In this document: piece after piece, positions 6,728 through 14,040 of the stretch
How the letters are laid out: the number at the start of each line of letters is the position of its first letter
How positions within the stretch are numbered: the stretch's first letter is position 1
Origin: Prevotella sp. UBA3675
GTDB lineage: Bacteria > Bacteroidota > Bacteroidia > Bacteroidales > Bacteroidaceae
DNA: 45,940 bases
Direction of reading: 5' to 3'
NCBI GenBank assembly: GCA_002372235.1
Contig: DFJI01000005.1
Location: 31,710 to 77,649, forward strand
Notes under the pieces: model-generated
What the model was told of the DNA's origin: nothing
Databases searched by the model: none
The model's input: the letters and a program-made list of their open reading frames with translations, nothing else
Program-made: the position numbers and the translations under genes

Positions 6728-8854
6728 ATGGTAGTTTGCATTGCAGAGAAGCCCAGTGTGGCTAAAGACATAGCCCGCATCTTGGGCGCAACGGCCTCAC
6801 ACGACGGCTACATGGAAGGCAACGGCTATCAGGTGACGTGGACGTTCGGTCACCTGTGCGAGCTGAAGATGCCCGAGGACTATACCCCTATGTGGAAAGC
6901 ATGGAGCCTGTCGGTGCTACCCATGATTCCGCCGCGCTTCGGCATCCGACTGAAGGAGGATCAGGGAGTGAAGAAGCAGTTTGCCACCATTGAACGGCTG
7001 ATGCAGGCCGCCGACGAGATCATCAACTGCGGCGACGCCGGACAGGAGGGTGAGCTCATACAGCGATGGGTGATGCAGAAGGCACAGGCCAAATGTCCGG
7101 TGAAGCGCCTCTGGATTTCGTCGATGACCGACGAAGCCATCCGCGAGGGATTCCAGAACCTGAGAAGTCAGGACGAATATCAAACGCTCTACATGGCCGG
7201 ACTGAGCCGTGCAGTGGGCGACTGGCTCTTGGGCATCAACGCCACCCGTCTCTATACCATCAAATACGGACAGAACAGACAGGTGCTCAGCATCGGTCGT
7301 GTGCAGACTCCCACCTTGGCACTGATTGTGAACCGGCAAAAGGAGATAGACAACTTCAAGCCCGAGCCCTACTGGGTGCTGGCCACGGTCTATCGCGATA
7401 CCATCTTCACGGCCACGAAAGGCAAGTTCACGAGCAAAGAGGAAGGCGAACAGGCATTCAGCCTCATCAAGGACAAGCCTTTCACCATCACCGACGTGCA
7501 GAAGAAGAATGGTAAGGAAACGCCGCCTTCACTCTACGACCTCACCTCGCTGCAAGTAGATTGTAACCGCAAGTTCGGCTATTCGGCTGAGATGACACTG
7601 AACCTCATTCAGCAGTTATACGAGCAGAAGCTGACTACCTATCCGCGTGTAGATACGACTTTCCTGAGCGATGATGTCTATGCCAAGTGTCCGCAAATCA
7701 TGAACGGTCTGTTCCAGACACGTTTCGCCGGTATCGCCCCTTATGCCGAGCTGGTGAAGCCATTAGGCGGAAAGCCGCTGCTGAAATCAAAAAAGGTGTT
7801 CGACTCGTCGAAAGTGACCGACCACCATGCCATCATCCCCACTGGTATTCCACCGCAGGGACTGCCCGACATGCAACGCAATGTCTATGACCTGATAGCG
7901 CGGCGCTTCATCACAGTGTTCTATCCCGATTGCAAGTATGCACAGACCACCGTTCTGGGCTGTGTGGGCGAAGGAACACCCGAGGCCGTGGAGTTCAAGG
8001 TCACGGGGCGCACCATCCTGGATCCAGGCTGGCGCGTGGTGATGAAAAAAGCGGAGAGCTCCGAGAACTCTGAGCGCTCCGAGCCCTCTGAGAACTCAGA
8101 GTACTCCGAGTCCCCAGAGCTCTCCGCCCCCGAAGAGCGCACACTTCCCGTTTTCGCCAAAGGAGAGAGCGGCCCTCACGAGCCCACGCTCAGCGAGAAA
8201 TGGACCACTCCCCCGCCCTACTACACCGAGGCCACACTGCTCCGCGCTATGGAGACAGCCGGCAAGCTGGTGGACGACGAGGAGCTGCGACGCGCCATGA
8301 AGGAGAACGGCATAGGCCGCCCCTCAACTCGCGCTGCCATCATTGAGACCCTGTTCAAGCGCCACTACATCAAGAAAGAGAAGAAACGCTTAGTGGCTAC
8401 CCCCACAGGCATGGAGCTCATCGACCTGATTCGGGAAGAGCTCCTGAAGAGCGCGGAACTGACGGGCATCTGGGAGAAGAAGCTGCGCGACATAGAAGCT
8501 AAGAAATATGATGCACAGGTGTTTATCGACGAACTAAAACAGCAGGTAAGCGAGATTGTACGACAGGTGATCAGCGATCCGACCAACCGCCGTGTGACCA
8601 TTGTGGAAGAGGCACCCAAGAAAAAGAACGCTAAGGGAGAGAAGACGGCATCGGCTGCGACGAACGGTGCGGCAACGGAGGAGAAGCCGAAGAAACAACG
8701 CACGACTAAAAAGAAGGAAGCTCCTTCCCAAACGGAAACCATTTTGGAAGGAGCCCCCTGTCCTCTATGCGGTCAAGGCCATATCATCAAAGGAAAGACC
8801 GCTTACGGCTGCTCCAGATGGAAAGAAGGGTGCAACTGGCGCAAACCGTTTTGA
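6728..8854 (+). CDS. topB: DNA topoisomerase III
   Basis: Encodes 708 residues. The ATG at 6728 starts the Toprim domain directly (MVVCIAEKPSVAKDIARILG), and TAAATTTG at 6697-6704 may be its -7 box. The DxD-type Toprim acidic region (NCGDAGQEGELIQRW), the GRVQTPTLALIV segment and the active-site tyrosine region (LTTYPRVDTTFLS) identify a type IA enzyme that cuts one strand to decatenate DNA and resolve recombination or replication intermediates. A four-cysteine zinc ribbon closes the protein (CPLCGQG ... CSRWKEGC). Unusual: residues about 441-470 are a Ser/Glu-rich stretch (ESSENSERSEPSENSEYSE) encoded by a degenerate tandem repeat that resembles spacer repeats downstream. A lysine-rich linker precedes the zinc ribbon. 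It is convergent with the GH51 gene. Confidence 0.95.
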   Translation: MVVCIAEKPSVAKDIARILGATASHDGYMEGNGYQVTWTFGHLCELKMPEDYTPMWKAWSLSVLPMIPPRFGIRLKEDQGVKKQFATIERLMQAADEIINCGDAGQEGELIQRWVMQKAQAKCPVKRLWISSMTDEAIREGFQNLRSQDEYQTLYMAGLSRAVGDWLLGINATRLYTIKYGQNRQVLSIGRVQTPTLALIVNRQKEIDNFKPEPYWVLATVYRDTIFTATKGKFTSKEEGEQAFSLIKDKPFTITDVQKKNGKETPPSLYDLTSLQVDCNRKFGYSAEMTLNLIQQLYEQKLTTYPRVDTTFLSDDVYAKCPQIMNGLFQTRFAGIAPYAELVKPLGGKPLLKSKKVFDSSKVTDHHAIIPTGIPPQGLPDMQRNVYDLIARRFITVFYPDCKYAQTTVLGCVGEGTPEAVEFKVTGRTILDPGWRVVMKKAESSENSERSEPSENSEYSESPELSAPEERTLPVFAKGESGPHEPTLSEKWTTPPPYYTEATLLRAMETAGKLVDDEELRRAMKENGIGRPSTRAAIIETLFKRHYIKKEKKRLVATPTGMELIDLIREELLKSAELTGIWEKKLRDIEAKKYDAQVFIDELKQQVSEIVRQVISDPTNRRVTIVEEAPKKKNAKGEKTASAATNGAATEEKPKKQRTTKKKEAPSQTETILEGAPCPLCGQGHIIKGKTAYGCSRWKEGCNWRKPF

Positions 8855-9070
8855 GAAGTTAAAATATAACCGAGAATTGAGAGGTTAAAAATAAAAACTG
8901 AGAACTGAAAGGTTAAGAATAAAAACCGAGAACTGAGAGCTGAGAACTGAAAGGTTAAGAATAAAAACTGAGAACTGAGAACTGAGAACTGAGAGCTGAG
9001 AGGTATGGTTAGACTTTGTAGCCATGAATCTAACCATACCTCTCAGCTCTCAGTTCTCAGTTCTCAGTTC
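8855..9070. repeat. GAACTGA heptamer array ending in a 42-bp perfect inverted repeat
   Basis: The whole spacer after topB is built from degenerate copies of GAACTGA/GAGCTGA interspersed with AGGTTAAGAATAAAAA. It ends in a perfect inverted repeat with 42-bp arms (8972-9013 and 9029-9070) and a 15-base loop CTTTGTAGCCATGAA. The hairpin lies between the convergent topB and GH51 genes and could terminate both, although it has no flanking T-run. The arms are themselves heptamer repeats plus GGTATGGTTAGA. Confidence 0.85.
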
Positions 9071-9076
9071 CACGGT

Positions 9077-11113
9077 TCATTTCTTGATTTTATACAAGCG
9101 GAACGACATAGCAGGCACGTTGTCATTGAGCACAGTCTGCTGTTTCTTGTCCGTCACGCCGCACTTCATGCTGCCCGAGACAGGAACGATCTTATTAGGC
9201 TTGTCGAGCGTGTTCTCATCGTCCATAGAACCTTCGTGCTGAAGGGTCAGTGTCTCAGCAGTGCGCTCGCCCTTCATGCCGGTAAGATTAACCTGAATGT
9301 CCTGAGCCTGCTTTGAAGTATTGACCACCTTCACGATGACCTCGCCCGTGTTCTTATCGAATACGGAAGAAGCAAACAGACCGTCCATACCTTCCTGTCC
9401 AGCCACCGGCACCATCTTCTTGCCCTTGGCATCAGCAGGATCCTTCGTGGTGAGCGAAAGTACGTTCGTGCCCTTGTTCATGGCATACATCTGCTGAACA
9501 TAGTAGCTCACCGACTTGAACATGCGCAAATTGTCGTACCAAATCATGTCGGGACGCCACTGCCAACCGTCAACGTGAGCGAACAGCGGTGCGTATGTAG
9601 CCATCTCCACGATGTCGGCATTGCGCTCCAGACCAGTCATGAAGGCAGCCTCGAGCAACGATGTCTCATAATGGTTCCACTTCTTGCCCTTGCCGTGGCA
9701 AGCATACTCACCGGCAAACACCTTCGGACCCTTACGGTCGTAGCTGTCATAGCGCAAAGCGCCGCAGTTGCCATATTTCGCCTTGGCCTCGGGCGTGCCA
9801 AGGAACCAGTTCTCAGGACGATAGAAGTGCTCGTCAACGAGGTCGGCCTTCTGCTCCTTCATGGCTACCCAGCCCTTCTCAAACATCTTGCCCTCTGAGT
9901 CGGGGCCGCTGGTACCCACAATCTTGATATTGGGATACTTGGCACGCACTGCTGCCACGAAAGGCTTCAGACGCTCAAAGTAAGGCGTGTCCCACTGCTC
10001 ATTGCCAATACCGATGTACTTCATGTTGAAGGGTTCGGGATGTCCCATTTCAGCACGAATCTTTCCCCACTTGGAATCAACAGGACCGTTGGCGAACTCA
10101 ATCAGGTCCAGACAGTCGTCGATGAACGGCTGCAACTCATCCATCTTGGCATGAGCCTTCTCGCCATTCTGGAACTGACAGGCGAGACCCACGCTCAGCA
10201 CGGGCAGCGGTTCGGCCTTGATGTCCTCGCAAAGCTGGAAGAACTCGAAGAAGCCGAGACCATAGCTCTGATAGTAATCAGCGAAGTAACGATAGTCGAA
10301 CGTGTCCTCCCAGCGATTTCGGTTCAGCGGACGGTTCTCCACGGGGCCGACGGTGTTCTTCCACTGATAGCGCGAGTCGAGCGTAGTACCTTCAACGATG
10401 CAACCACCGGGGAAACGGAACACACCGGGGTGCATGTCCTCAAGAGCCTGAGCCAAATCACGACGCAAGCCATTCTCACGTCCCTTATAAGTATCGACGG
10501 GAAAGAGCGACACATGCTCCAGTGCCACGGGATTGCCATTGGAGAGGAAGATGCGCAGATTAGCCTTCGGCTCTGTGCGTGTAGCCTTGATGGTGACGGT
10601 GTATTTCTTCCATTCATTGCCCGTCACGTCAACCTTCACCTCAGAGAAGTTTTGGCGCTCATACATGGCCTGCTCGTTGATGAGCTGCACCCGGATCTGG
10701 GACTTGCCTTTCGGAGCCTTTGCCCAGACGGAGAAGCGATACTCCTTGTCTTTCTCCACACCGATGCCGAAGTAGCCCTCATTCTGAAGACCCGTGCGAC
10801 GCTCCCTGTGACCAGGATCGCTCAGCACCACATAGTGCGGACAACGCTCGAAAGGACCGTCGTTCTTCAATTCAACATTACCAAAGACACGCCAACCCAT
10901 AAACGACTGCGGGAACTCGAACGAGCGGTTCTTCACCAGTTCGCCATAAAGACCGCCATCGGCAGCAAAGTTGATGTCCTCGAAAAACAAGCCATACATC
11001 GTAGAGGAAACAGGCGCACCAAGCTTGGCCGTCTTCACCTCCATGACGTGTTGTGCCTGAGCCGACAATACGCCAGCAAAGGCAAAGGCACATGAAATAA
11101 GTTTCAGATTCAT
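9077..11113 (-). CDS. GH51 alpha-L-arabinofuranosidase, secreted
   Basis: Encodes 678 residues with a signal peptide (MNLKLISCAFAFAGVLSAQAQ), so it acts in the periplasm or at the surface. A carbohydrate-binding-like beta domain (about 90-210) precedes the (beta/alpha)8 barrel. The GH51 acid/base glutamate lies in IGIGNEQWD (about residue 372) and the nucleophile in VFAGEYACH (about 469); the C-terminal beta domain completes the usual architecture and the length is normal. GH51 enzymes release L-arabinose from arabinan, arabinogalactan or arabinoxylan side chains. It is a single-gene unit with its own promoter, convergent with topB and divergent from the response regulator gene. Its substrate fits with the pectin enzymes elsewhere in the window. 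Confidence 0.93.
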   Translation of the reverse strand: MNLKLISCAFAFAGVLSAQAQHVMEVKTAKLGAPVSSTMYGLFFEDINFAADGGLYGELVKNRSFEFPQSFMGWRVFGNVELKNDGPFERCPHYVVLSDPGHRERRTGLQNEGYFGIGVEKDKEYRFSVWAKAPKGKSQIRVQLINEQAMYERQNFSEVKVDVTGNEWKKYTVTIKATRTEPKANLRIFLSNGNPVALEHVSLFPVDTYKGRENGLRRDLAQALEDMHPGVFRFPGGCIVEGTTLDSRYQWKNTVGPVENRPLNRNRWEDTFDYRYFADYYQSYGLGFFEFFQLCEDIKAEPLPVLSVGLACQFQNGEKAHAKMDELQPFIDDCLDLIEFANGPVDSKWGKIRAEMGHPEPFNMKYIGIGNEQWDTPYFERLKPFVAAVRAKYPNIKIVGTSGPDSEGKMFEKGWVAMKEQKADLVDEHFYRPENWFLGTPEAKAKYGNCGALRYDSYDRKGPKVFAGEYACHGKGKKWNHYETSLLEAAFMTGLERNADIVEMATYAPLFAHVDGWQWRPDMIWYDNLRMFKSVSYYVQQMYAMNKGTNVLSLTTKDPADAKGKKMVPVAGQEGMDGLFASSVFDKNTGEVIVKVVNTSKQAQDIQVNLTGMKGERTAETLTLQHEGSMDDENTLDKPNKIVPVSGSMKCGVTDKKQQTVLNDNVPAMSFRLYKIKK

Positions 11114-11161
11114 TTTGTTTTTAGTTATAAATAAAATTACGATAAAAATACTCTACTCGTG

Positions 11162-11193
11162 CAAAATTAGTTAAAATATGATAGAACTACAAA
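11162..11193 (-). promoter_or_regulatory. Promoter of the GH51 gene
   Basis: On the minus strand, TTTG (11190-11193) and TAATTTTG (11162-11169) are 20 bases apart, an exact fit to the Bacteroidetes pattern, about 50 bases ahead of the ATG. Confidence 0.7.
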
Positions 11194-11213
11194 AGTATTT
11201 AGTAGAAAATCGT

Positions 11214-11221
11214 TACTTTTG
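11214..11221 (+). promoter_or_regulatory. -7 element for the response regulator gene
   Basis: TACTTTTG matches TAnnTTTG on the plus strand about 70 bases before the ATG at 11292. No clear -33 element is seen at the expected spacing. Confidence 0.45.
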
Positions 11222-11291
11222 TATCTCTTTAACTTACCAAACAAGTAAGTAAGAGCAAAATTTAGTGACCCGTACTAAACACGAAAGACCT

Positions 11292-11648
11292 ATGAAGACA
11301 ATCCTTGTAGCAGAAGACAACGACAGTAATTACATTCTGATGACCTACATCTTGCGTCGCGACTATCAGTTCAAGCGTGCCAAGAACGGTCAGGAAGCAG
11401 TAAACATGGTTGATGAAGGCGGATTCGACCTCGTGTTGATGGACATTAAGATGCCCGTCATGGATGGACTCGAAGCCACGGCAAAGATCAAGGAGGCTCA
11501 TCCTGAGCTGCCTGTGATTGCACTGACGGCCAACGCCTTCGACAGTGATCGCCAGCTGGCCTTGAAAGCCGGTTGCGACGACTTTCTCTCGAAGCCTGTG
11601 AGCAGTGAGAAGTGCCTCGCTGCCATAGCAAAATTCATTGGAAAATAG
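11292..11648 (+). CDS. Stand-alone response regulator receiver protein (CheY-like)
   Basis: The ATG at 11292 starts a 118-residue receiver domain with nothing attached. The acidic pair E8/D9, phosphoacceptor D51 in VLMDIKMP, T79 in ALTAN and K101 in FLSKPVS are all present, so the domain should be phosphorylated by a histidine kinase. Single-domain receivers of this kind in Bacteroidetes are usually close relatives of the receiver domains of hybrid kinases and act through protein contact instead of DNA binding. No kinase gene is nearby, so the partner is unknown. The gene is a single unit between its promoter and the strong hairpin at 11671-11716. Confidence 0.9.
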   Translation: MKTILVAEDNDSNYILMTYILRRDYQFKRAKNGQEAVNMVDEGGFDLVLMDIKMPVMDGLEATAKIKEAHPELPVIALTANAFDSDRQLALKAGCDDFLSKPVSSEKCLAAIAKFIGK

Positions 11649-11670
11649 CGCATACCCACTTATTGACAAC

Positions 11671-11716
11671 ACCAATGGCGGCTATCTCGGAATCGTCTGA
11701 GATAGCCGCCATTGGT
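11671..11716 (+). terminator. Hairpin after the response regulator gene
   Basis: Perfect 18-bp inverted repeat (11671-11688 and 11699-11716) with a 10-base loop, 22 bases after the stop codon. It has only a short T stretch behind it. The minus-strand gene remnant at 11682-12090 reads into its stem, so it may act in both directions. Confidence 0.65.
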
Positions 11717-12090
11717 TTGATAGCGCATCGGGGCACTTCTCCATCAGTTTGCGAGTGATACCTGCTTGCTGCACGATGTAAAGTCCCGGCTTGCTGACAT
11801 CGCTCACCCTGCGCCCGTCAATGGTATAATAGACAGGACGCGACGACCACTTGTTCACCGTCGGCATAGCAATGCCCAAGGGAATGGCCTCCGTGGGCGA
11901 TCTCAGGATGCCCAGTTCCAGAATTACCTTTCCGTTCTGAAGTCGCGGTGTCAGGGTGCCGGTAATGTCGTATGACTTGCTGTAGTTGGAAGGCATCGAG
12001 AGCTGACTGGCTTTCAGTCCGAAGGTATTGAACACACGCACATAAATACTGTCGCTGCTCACAACATAGACTCCTGACAGCCCCTGATAG
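11682..12090 (-). pseudogene. C-terminal remnant of a secreted protein
   Basis: A minus-strand frame without signal peptide or convincing start. The segment PVYYTIDGRRVSDVSKPGLYIV is cut short here to its key parts: YTIDGRRV followed by KPGLYIV, the C-terminal signature of many large secreted Prevotella/Bacteroides proteins (compare GTYNMNGQRV at the end of the 22055-23761 gene). The upstream part (GVYVVSSDSIYVRVFNTFG, ITGTLTPRLQNGKVILELG) looks like beta-sandwich sequence. The frame extends to 12152, but the recombinase promoter occupies 12092-12121, so only the downstream part is likely to be genuine relic. The last codons run through the terminator stem, suggesting the original end is also lost. 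Confidence 0.55.
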
Positions 12091-12091
12091 C

Positions 12092-12121
12092 TTGTCTTTT
12101 GGAATTTTTTATTTACCTTTG
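12092..12121 (+). promoter_or_regulatory. Promoter of the tyrosine recombinase gene
   Basis: TTG (12092-12094) and TACCTTTG (12114-12121) with 19 bases between, ending 24 bases before the ATG at 12146. Confidence 0.65.
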
Positions 12122-12145
12122 TAACCATTCGATAATCTAAAACTG

Positions 12146-13102
12146 ATGTCAAAGAACTATGAACTTAACGTCAACATACATGTCTATATTCATGATGACC
12201 ATGCTGACGAGTCAACACAATCGGCCAGCCATCAACTGATCAGGCAAGACGTGATGAAAGCCATCAAGGAGGCTTTGGCCAGTGCCGAGCGCACCAAGAG
12301 CTACAAGACTTCGGCCAACTATGCCACGGCCCTGCGCTCACTATTGAACTTCTTGGGATCGGAGGAGAAGCTGCAGACGCTTTCGCCCGAAGTGATTGAG
12401 GCGTATCAGCACTGGCTGCGCGAGCGAGGGCTGTGCCTGAACACCATTTCCTGCTACATGCGGTCCCTCCGTTCGCTGCTGAAGAGCATCATTCCCGTTT
12501 CCAACCAGTTCTTCAGCGATGTGTTCACCAGCAATACTAAGACGGAGAAGCGGGCCATCACCGAGGCTGACATTCTCGCCCTGCTGCGGCTGGAGCTGCC
12601 TCACGGCACCCCGTTGGACCTGGCTCGCGACCTCTTCCTCTTCAGCTTCTATGCCCAGGGCATGCCCTTCGTAGATATGGCCCATCTGACGAAGTCGCAG
12701 ATAGCCAATGACCGCATCACCTACTACCGAAGGAAGACGGGACAGCGCATCAACATCGGACTGGAGCCCTGCATGAAGGACATCATACAGCGCTATCAGC
12801 GCCCCGGCGACGACCACGTGTTCCCCCTGCTCACTCACGAGGACGACTACAACCTGCAGCTCAATCGCTACAACCGCCTGCTGAAGCAACTGGCTCAAAT
12901 GGCGAAGATCGAAAAGAACCTCACATCCTACGTAGCCCGTCACTCTTGGGCCAGCATCGCCTATAAGTCGAGCGTTGATCTTGCCGTCATCTCGAAGGCA
13001 CTGGGCCACACCAATCCACAGACCACCATGATTTATGTGAAGGAGCTCAATGACGAGCGGCTGGAGCAAGCCAACCATGAGTTGCTGAAGAACTTTCAGT
13101 AA
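12146..13102 (+). CDS. Orphan tyrosine recombinase with a substituted first catalytic arginine
   Basis: Encodes 318 residues: a SAM-like DNA-binding N-domain (about 50-130, with TSANYATALRSLLNFLG) and the catalytic domain (about 135-318). K197 (RRKTGQ), R265 (SYVARHSWAS), H288 (LGHTNPQTT) and the nucleophile Y297 (MIYVKEL) are present. The position of the first catalytic arginine, usually FYxRGM in Bacteroidetes recombinases, reads FYAQGM, with Q171. This would be expected to weaken strand cleavage unless the subfamily compensates. The gene has its own promoter, no excisionase or cargo genes beside it, and is followed at once by a palindromic element. It could be a DNA invertase-type enzyme, a chromosomal relic of a mobile element, or a repurposed DNA-binding protein. 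Confidence 0.88.
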   Translation: MSKNYELNVNIHVYIHDDHADESTQSASHQLIRQDVMKAIKEALASAERTKSYKTSANYATALRSLLNFLGSEEKLQTLSPEVIEAYQHWLRERGLCLNTISCYMRSLRSLLKSIIPVSNQFFSDVFTSNTKTEKRAITEADILALLRLELPHGTPLDLARDLFLFSFYAQGMPFVDMAHLTKSQIANDRITYYRRKTGQRINIGLEPCMKDIIQRYQRPGDDHVFPLLTHEDDYNLQLNRYNRLLKQLAQMAKIEKNLTSYVARHSWASIAYKSSVDLAVISKALGHTNPQTTMIYVKELNDERLEQANHELLKNFQ

Positions 13103-13107
13103 GAATC

Positions 13108-13260
13108 CCCTTGTTTCACGGTGCAAAGTGCCACATTTCCGGGGGTGGTTTAGGCCATTTCAGCATAAGCAGCTGCAGCGGATTATATAATCGGCTATAG
13201 CGGACTATATAATCCGCTGCAGCTGCTTATACTCATCTATGCTAAATCGCCCCGTGAAAC
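13108..13260. repeat. Palindromic intergenic element, copy with CTGCAG arms, inverted orientation
   Basis: Perfect inverted repeat with 25-bp arms (13165-13189 and 13206-13230) around a 16-base loop that is the exact reverse complement of the loop at 1571-1586. Read on the minus strand, its right flank (GCTGAAATGGCCTAAAC) aligns with those of the other two copies. The outer ends carry GTTTCACGG on the left and CCGTGAAAC on the right, a short terminal inverted repeat. The arms differ from the other copy at matching positions (CTGCAG for CTATAG on both sides), so pairing is retained. It begins six bases after the recombinase stop codon. Confidence 0.75.
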
Positions 13261-13353
13261 CAATCATTTAGCTCCCCAAAGAATCCACAATCTCCCCCAA
13301 ACCTTATTATATATATAAAGGATGGAAAATATAATTCAAGTTTCGCATGTCTG

Positions 13354-13553
13354 AGGAGTTTTTGAGCTTTTGAGTTTTTGAGCTTTTGAGTTTTTGAGTT
13401 TAGGAGTTTTGAAGTTTAGGAGTATAGGAGTTTAGGAGTTTTCGCGGCTTTCAGCCGCTGGAGTTTAGACGTTAGTCTTGCTGTCGTTACTGTCATTGGC
13501 GGGTGCCATCAGTCTATCGTCCAAACTCCTATACTCCTAAACTCCCAAACTCC
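13354..13553. repeat. Octamer tandem repeats with inverted counterpart
   Basis: From 13354 to 13442 the sequence is a run of 8-base words (GAGTTTTT, GAGCTTTT, then GAGTTTA/GGAGTATA types). The hairpin GCGGCT-TTC-AGCCGC follows at about 13444-13458. At 13521-13553 the words return as reverse complement (CCAAACTCCTATACTCC), so the region can fold on itself. No gene is seen in 13261-13580. Confidence 0.65.
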
Positions 13554-13580
13554 AATAGGCAAGTGGAACTTGCGAAAGTC

Positions 13581-13770
13581 AAAATATATGTTCTTATGTT
13601 ATTCTGTCTTAGAAAATATATGTTCTTCTGTTACTCTGTCTTAGAAAATATATGTTCTTCTGTTACTCTGTCTTAGAAAAAATATATGTTCTTATGTTAT
13701 TCTGTCTTAGAAAAAATATATGTTCTTATGTTATTCTGTCTTAGAAACAATGTCATTCTGTCTATCATTC
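13581..13770. repeat. Five tandem 32-34 bp units upstream of susC
   Basis: Units start at 13581, 13613, 13645, 13677 and 13711 (lengths 32, 32, 32, 34, 34), each containing TATGTTCTT, an ATTCTGTCTTAG or ACTCTGTCTTAG end, and an A-rich start. A degenerate sixth copy runs to about 13770. Units 2 and 3 share CTGTTACT variants, the others ATGTTATT. The array ends about 90 bases before the susC promoter. Confidence 0.9.
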
Positions 13771-13860
13771 AAAATTGCATAAAACTAAAAATAATTTACT
13801 AAAAACCATGATTTTTGTAAAGAAATGACAGCAATTTGCATGTTTTTGATAAAAAAAGTG

Positions 13861-13889
13861 TTGTTTATTAAAAAAAAACGCTACCTTTG
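13861..13889 (+). promoter_or_regulatory. Promoter of the susC operon
   Basis: TTG (13861-13863) and TACCTTTG (13882-13889), 18 bases apart. The predicted leader of about 145 bases has a small GC-rich hairpin (ACCTCCCCCGAGGAGGT, near 13919-13935), which could affect translation or early termination. Confidence 0.65.
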
Positions 13890-14040
13890 CAAACTCGTAT
13901 AGTCGAAGACTGTCGTACACCTCCCCCGAGGAGGTCATCACGAAAACAAAGATACAACTTTTTTTGACAACTACGCATAGAACATGCATAAAATTATTAA
14001 ATACGACGTAAAAGAACGAAAAAGAATATAATTGTTACTT

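Noticed and set aside
11292..11648. DNA-binding two-component regulator controlling GH51
   Set aside because: The protein ends with the receiver domain; there is no output domain, so direct control of the divergent GH51 gene is not supported.
13581..13770. CRISPR array
   Set aside because: The 32-34 bp units follow each other without unique spacers and no cas gene is in the window, so this is a plain tandem repeat.
12146..14040. Invertible promoter controlled by the tyrosine recombinase for the susC operon
   Set aside because: No pair of inverted repeats was found that flanks the susC promoter. The octamer inverted words at 13354-13553 lie upstream of it and do not enclose it.
13800..14040. 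Riboswitch in the susC leader
   Set aside because: Only one short GC hairpin is visible and no known aptamer motif was recognised.
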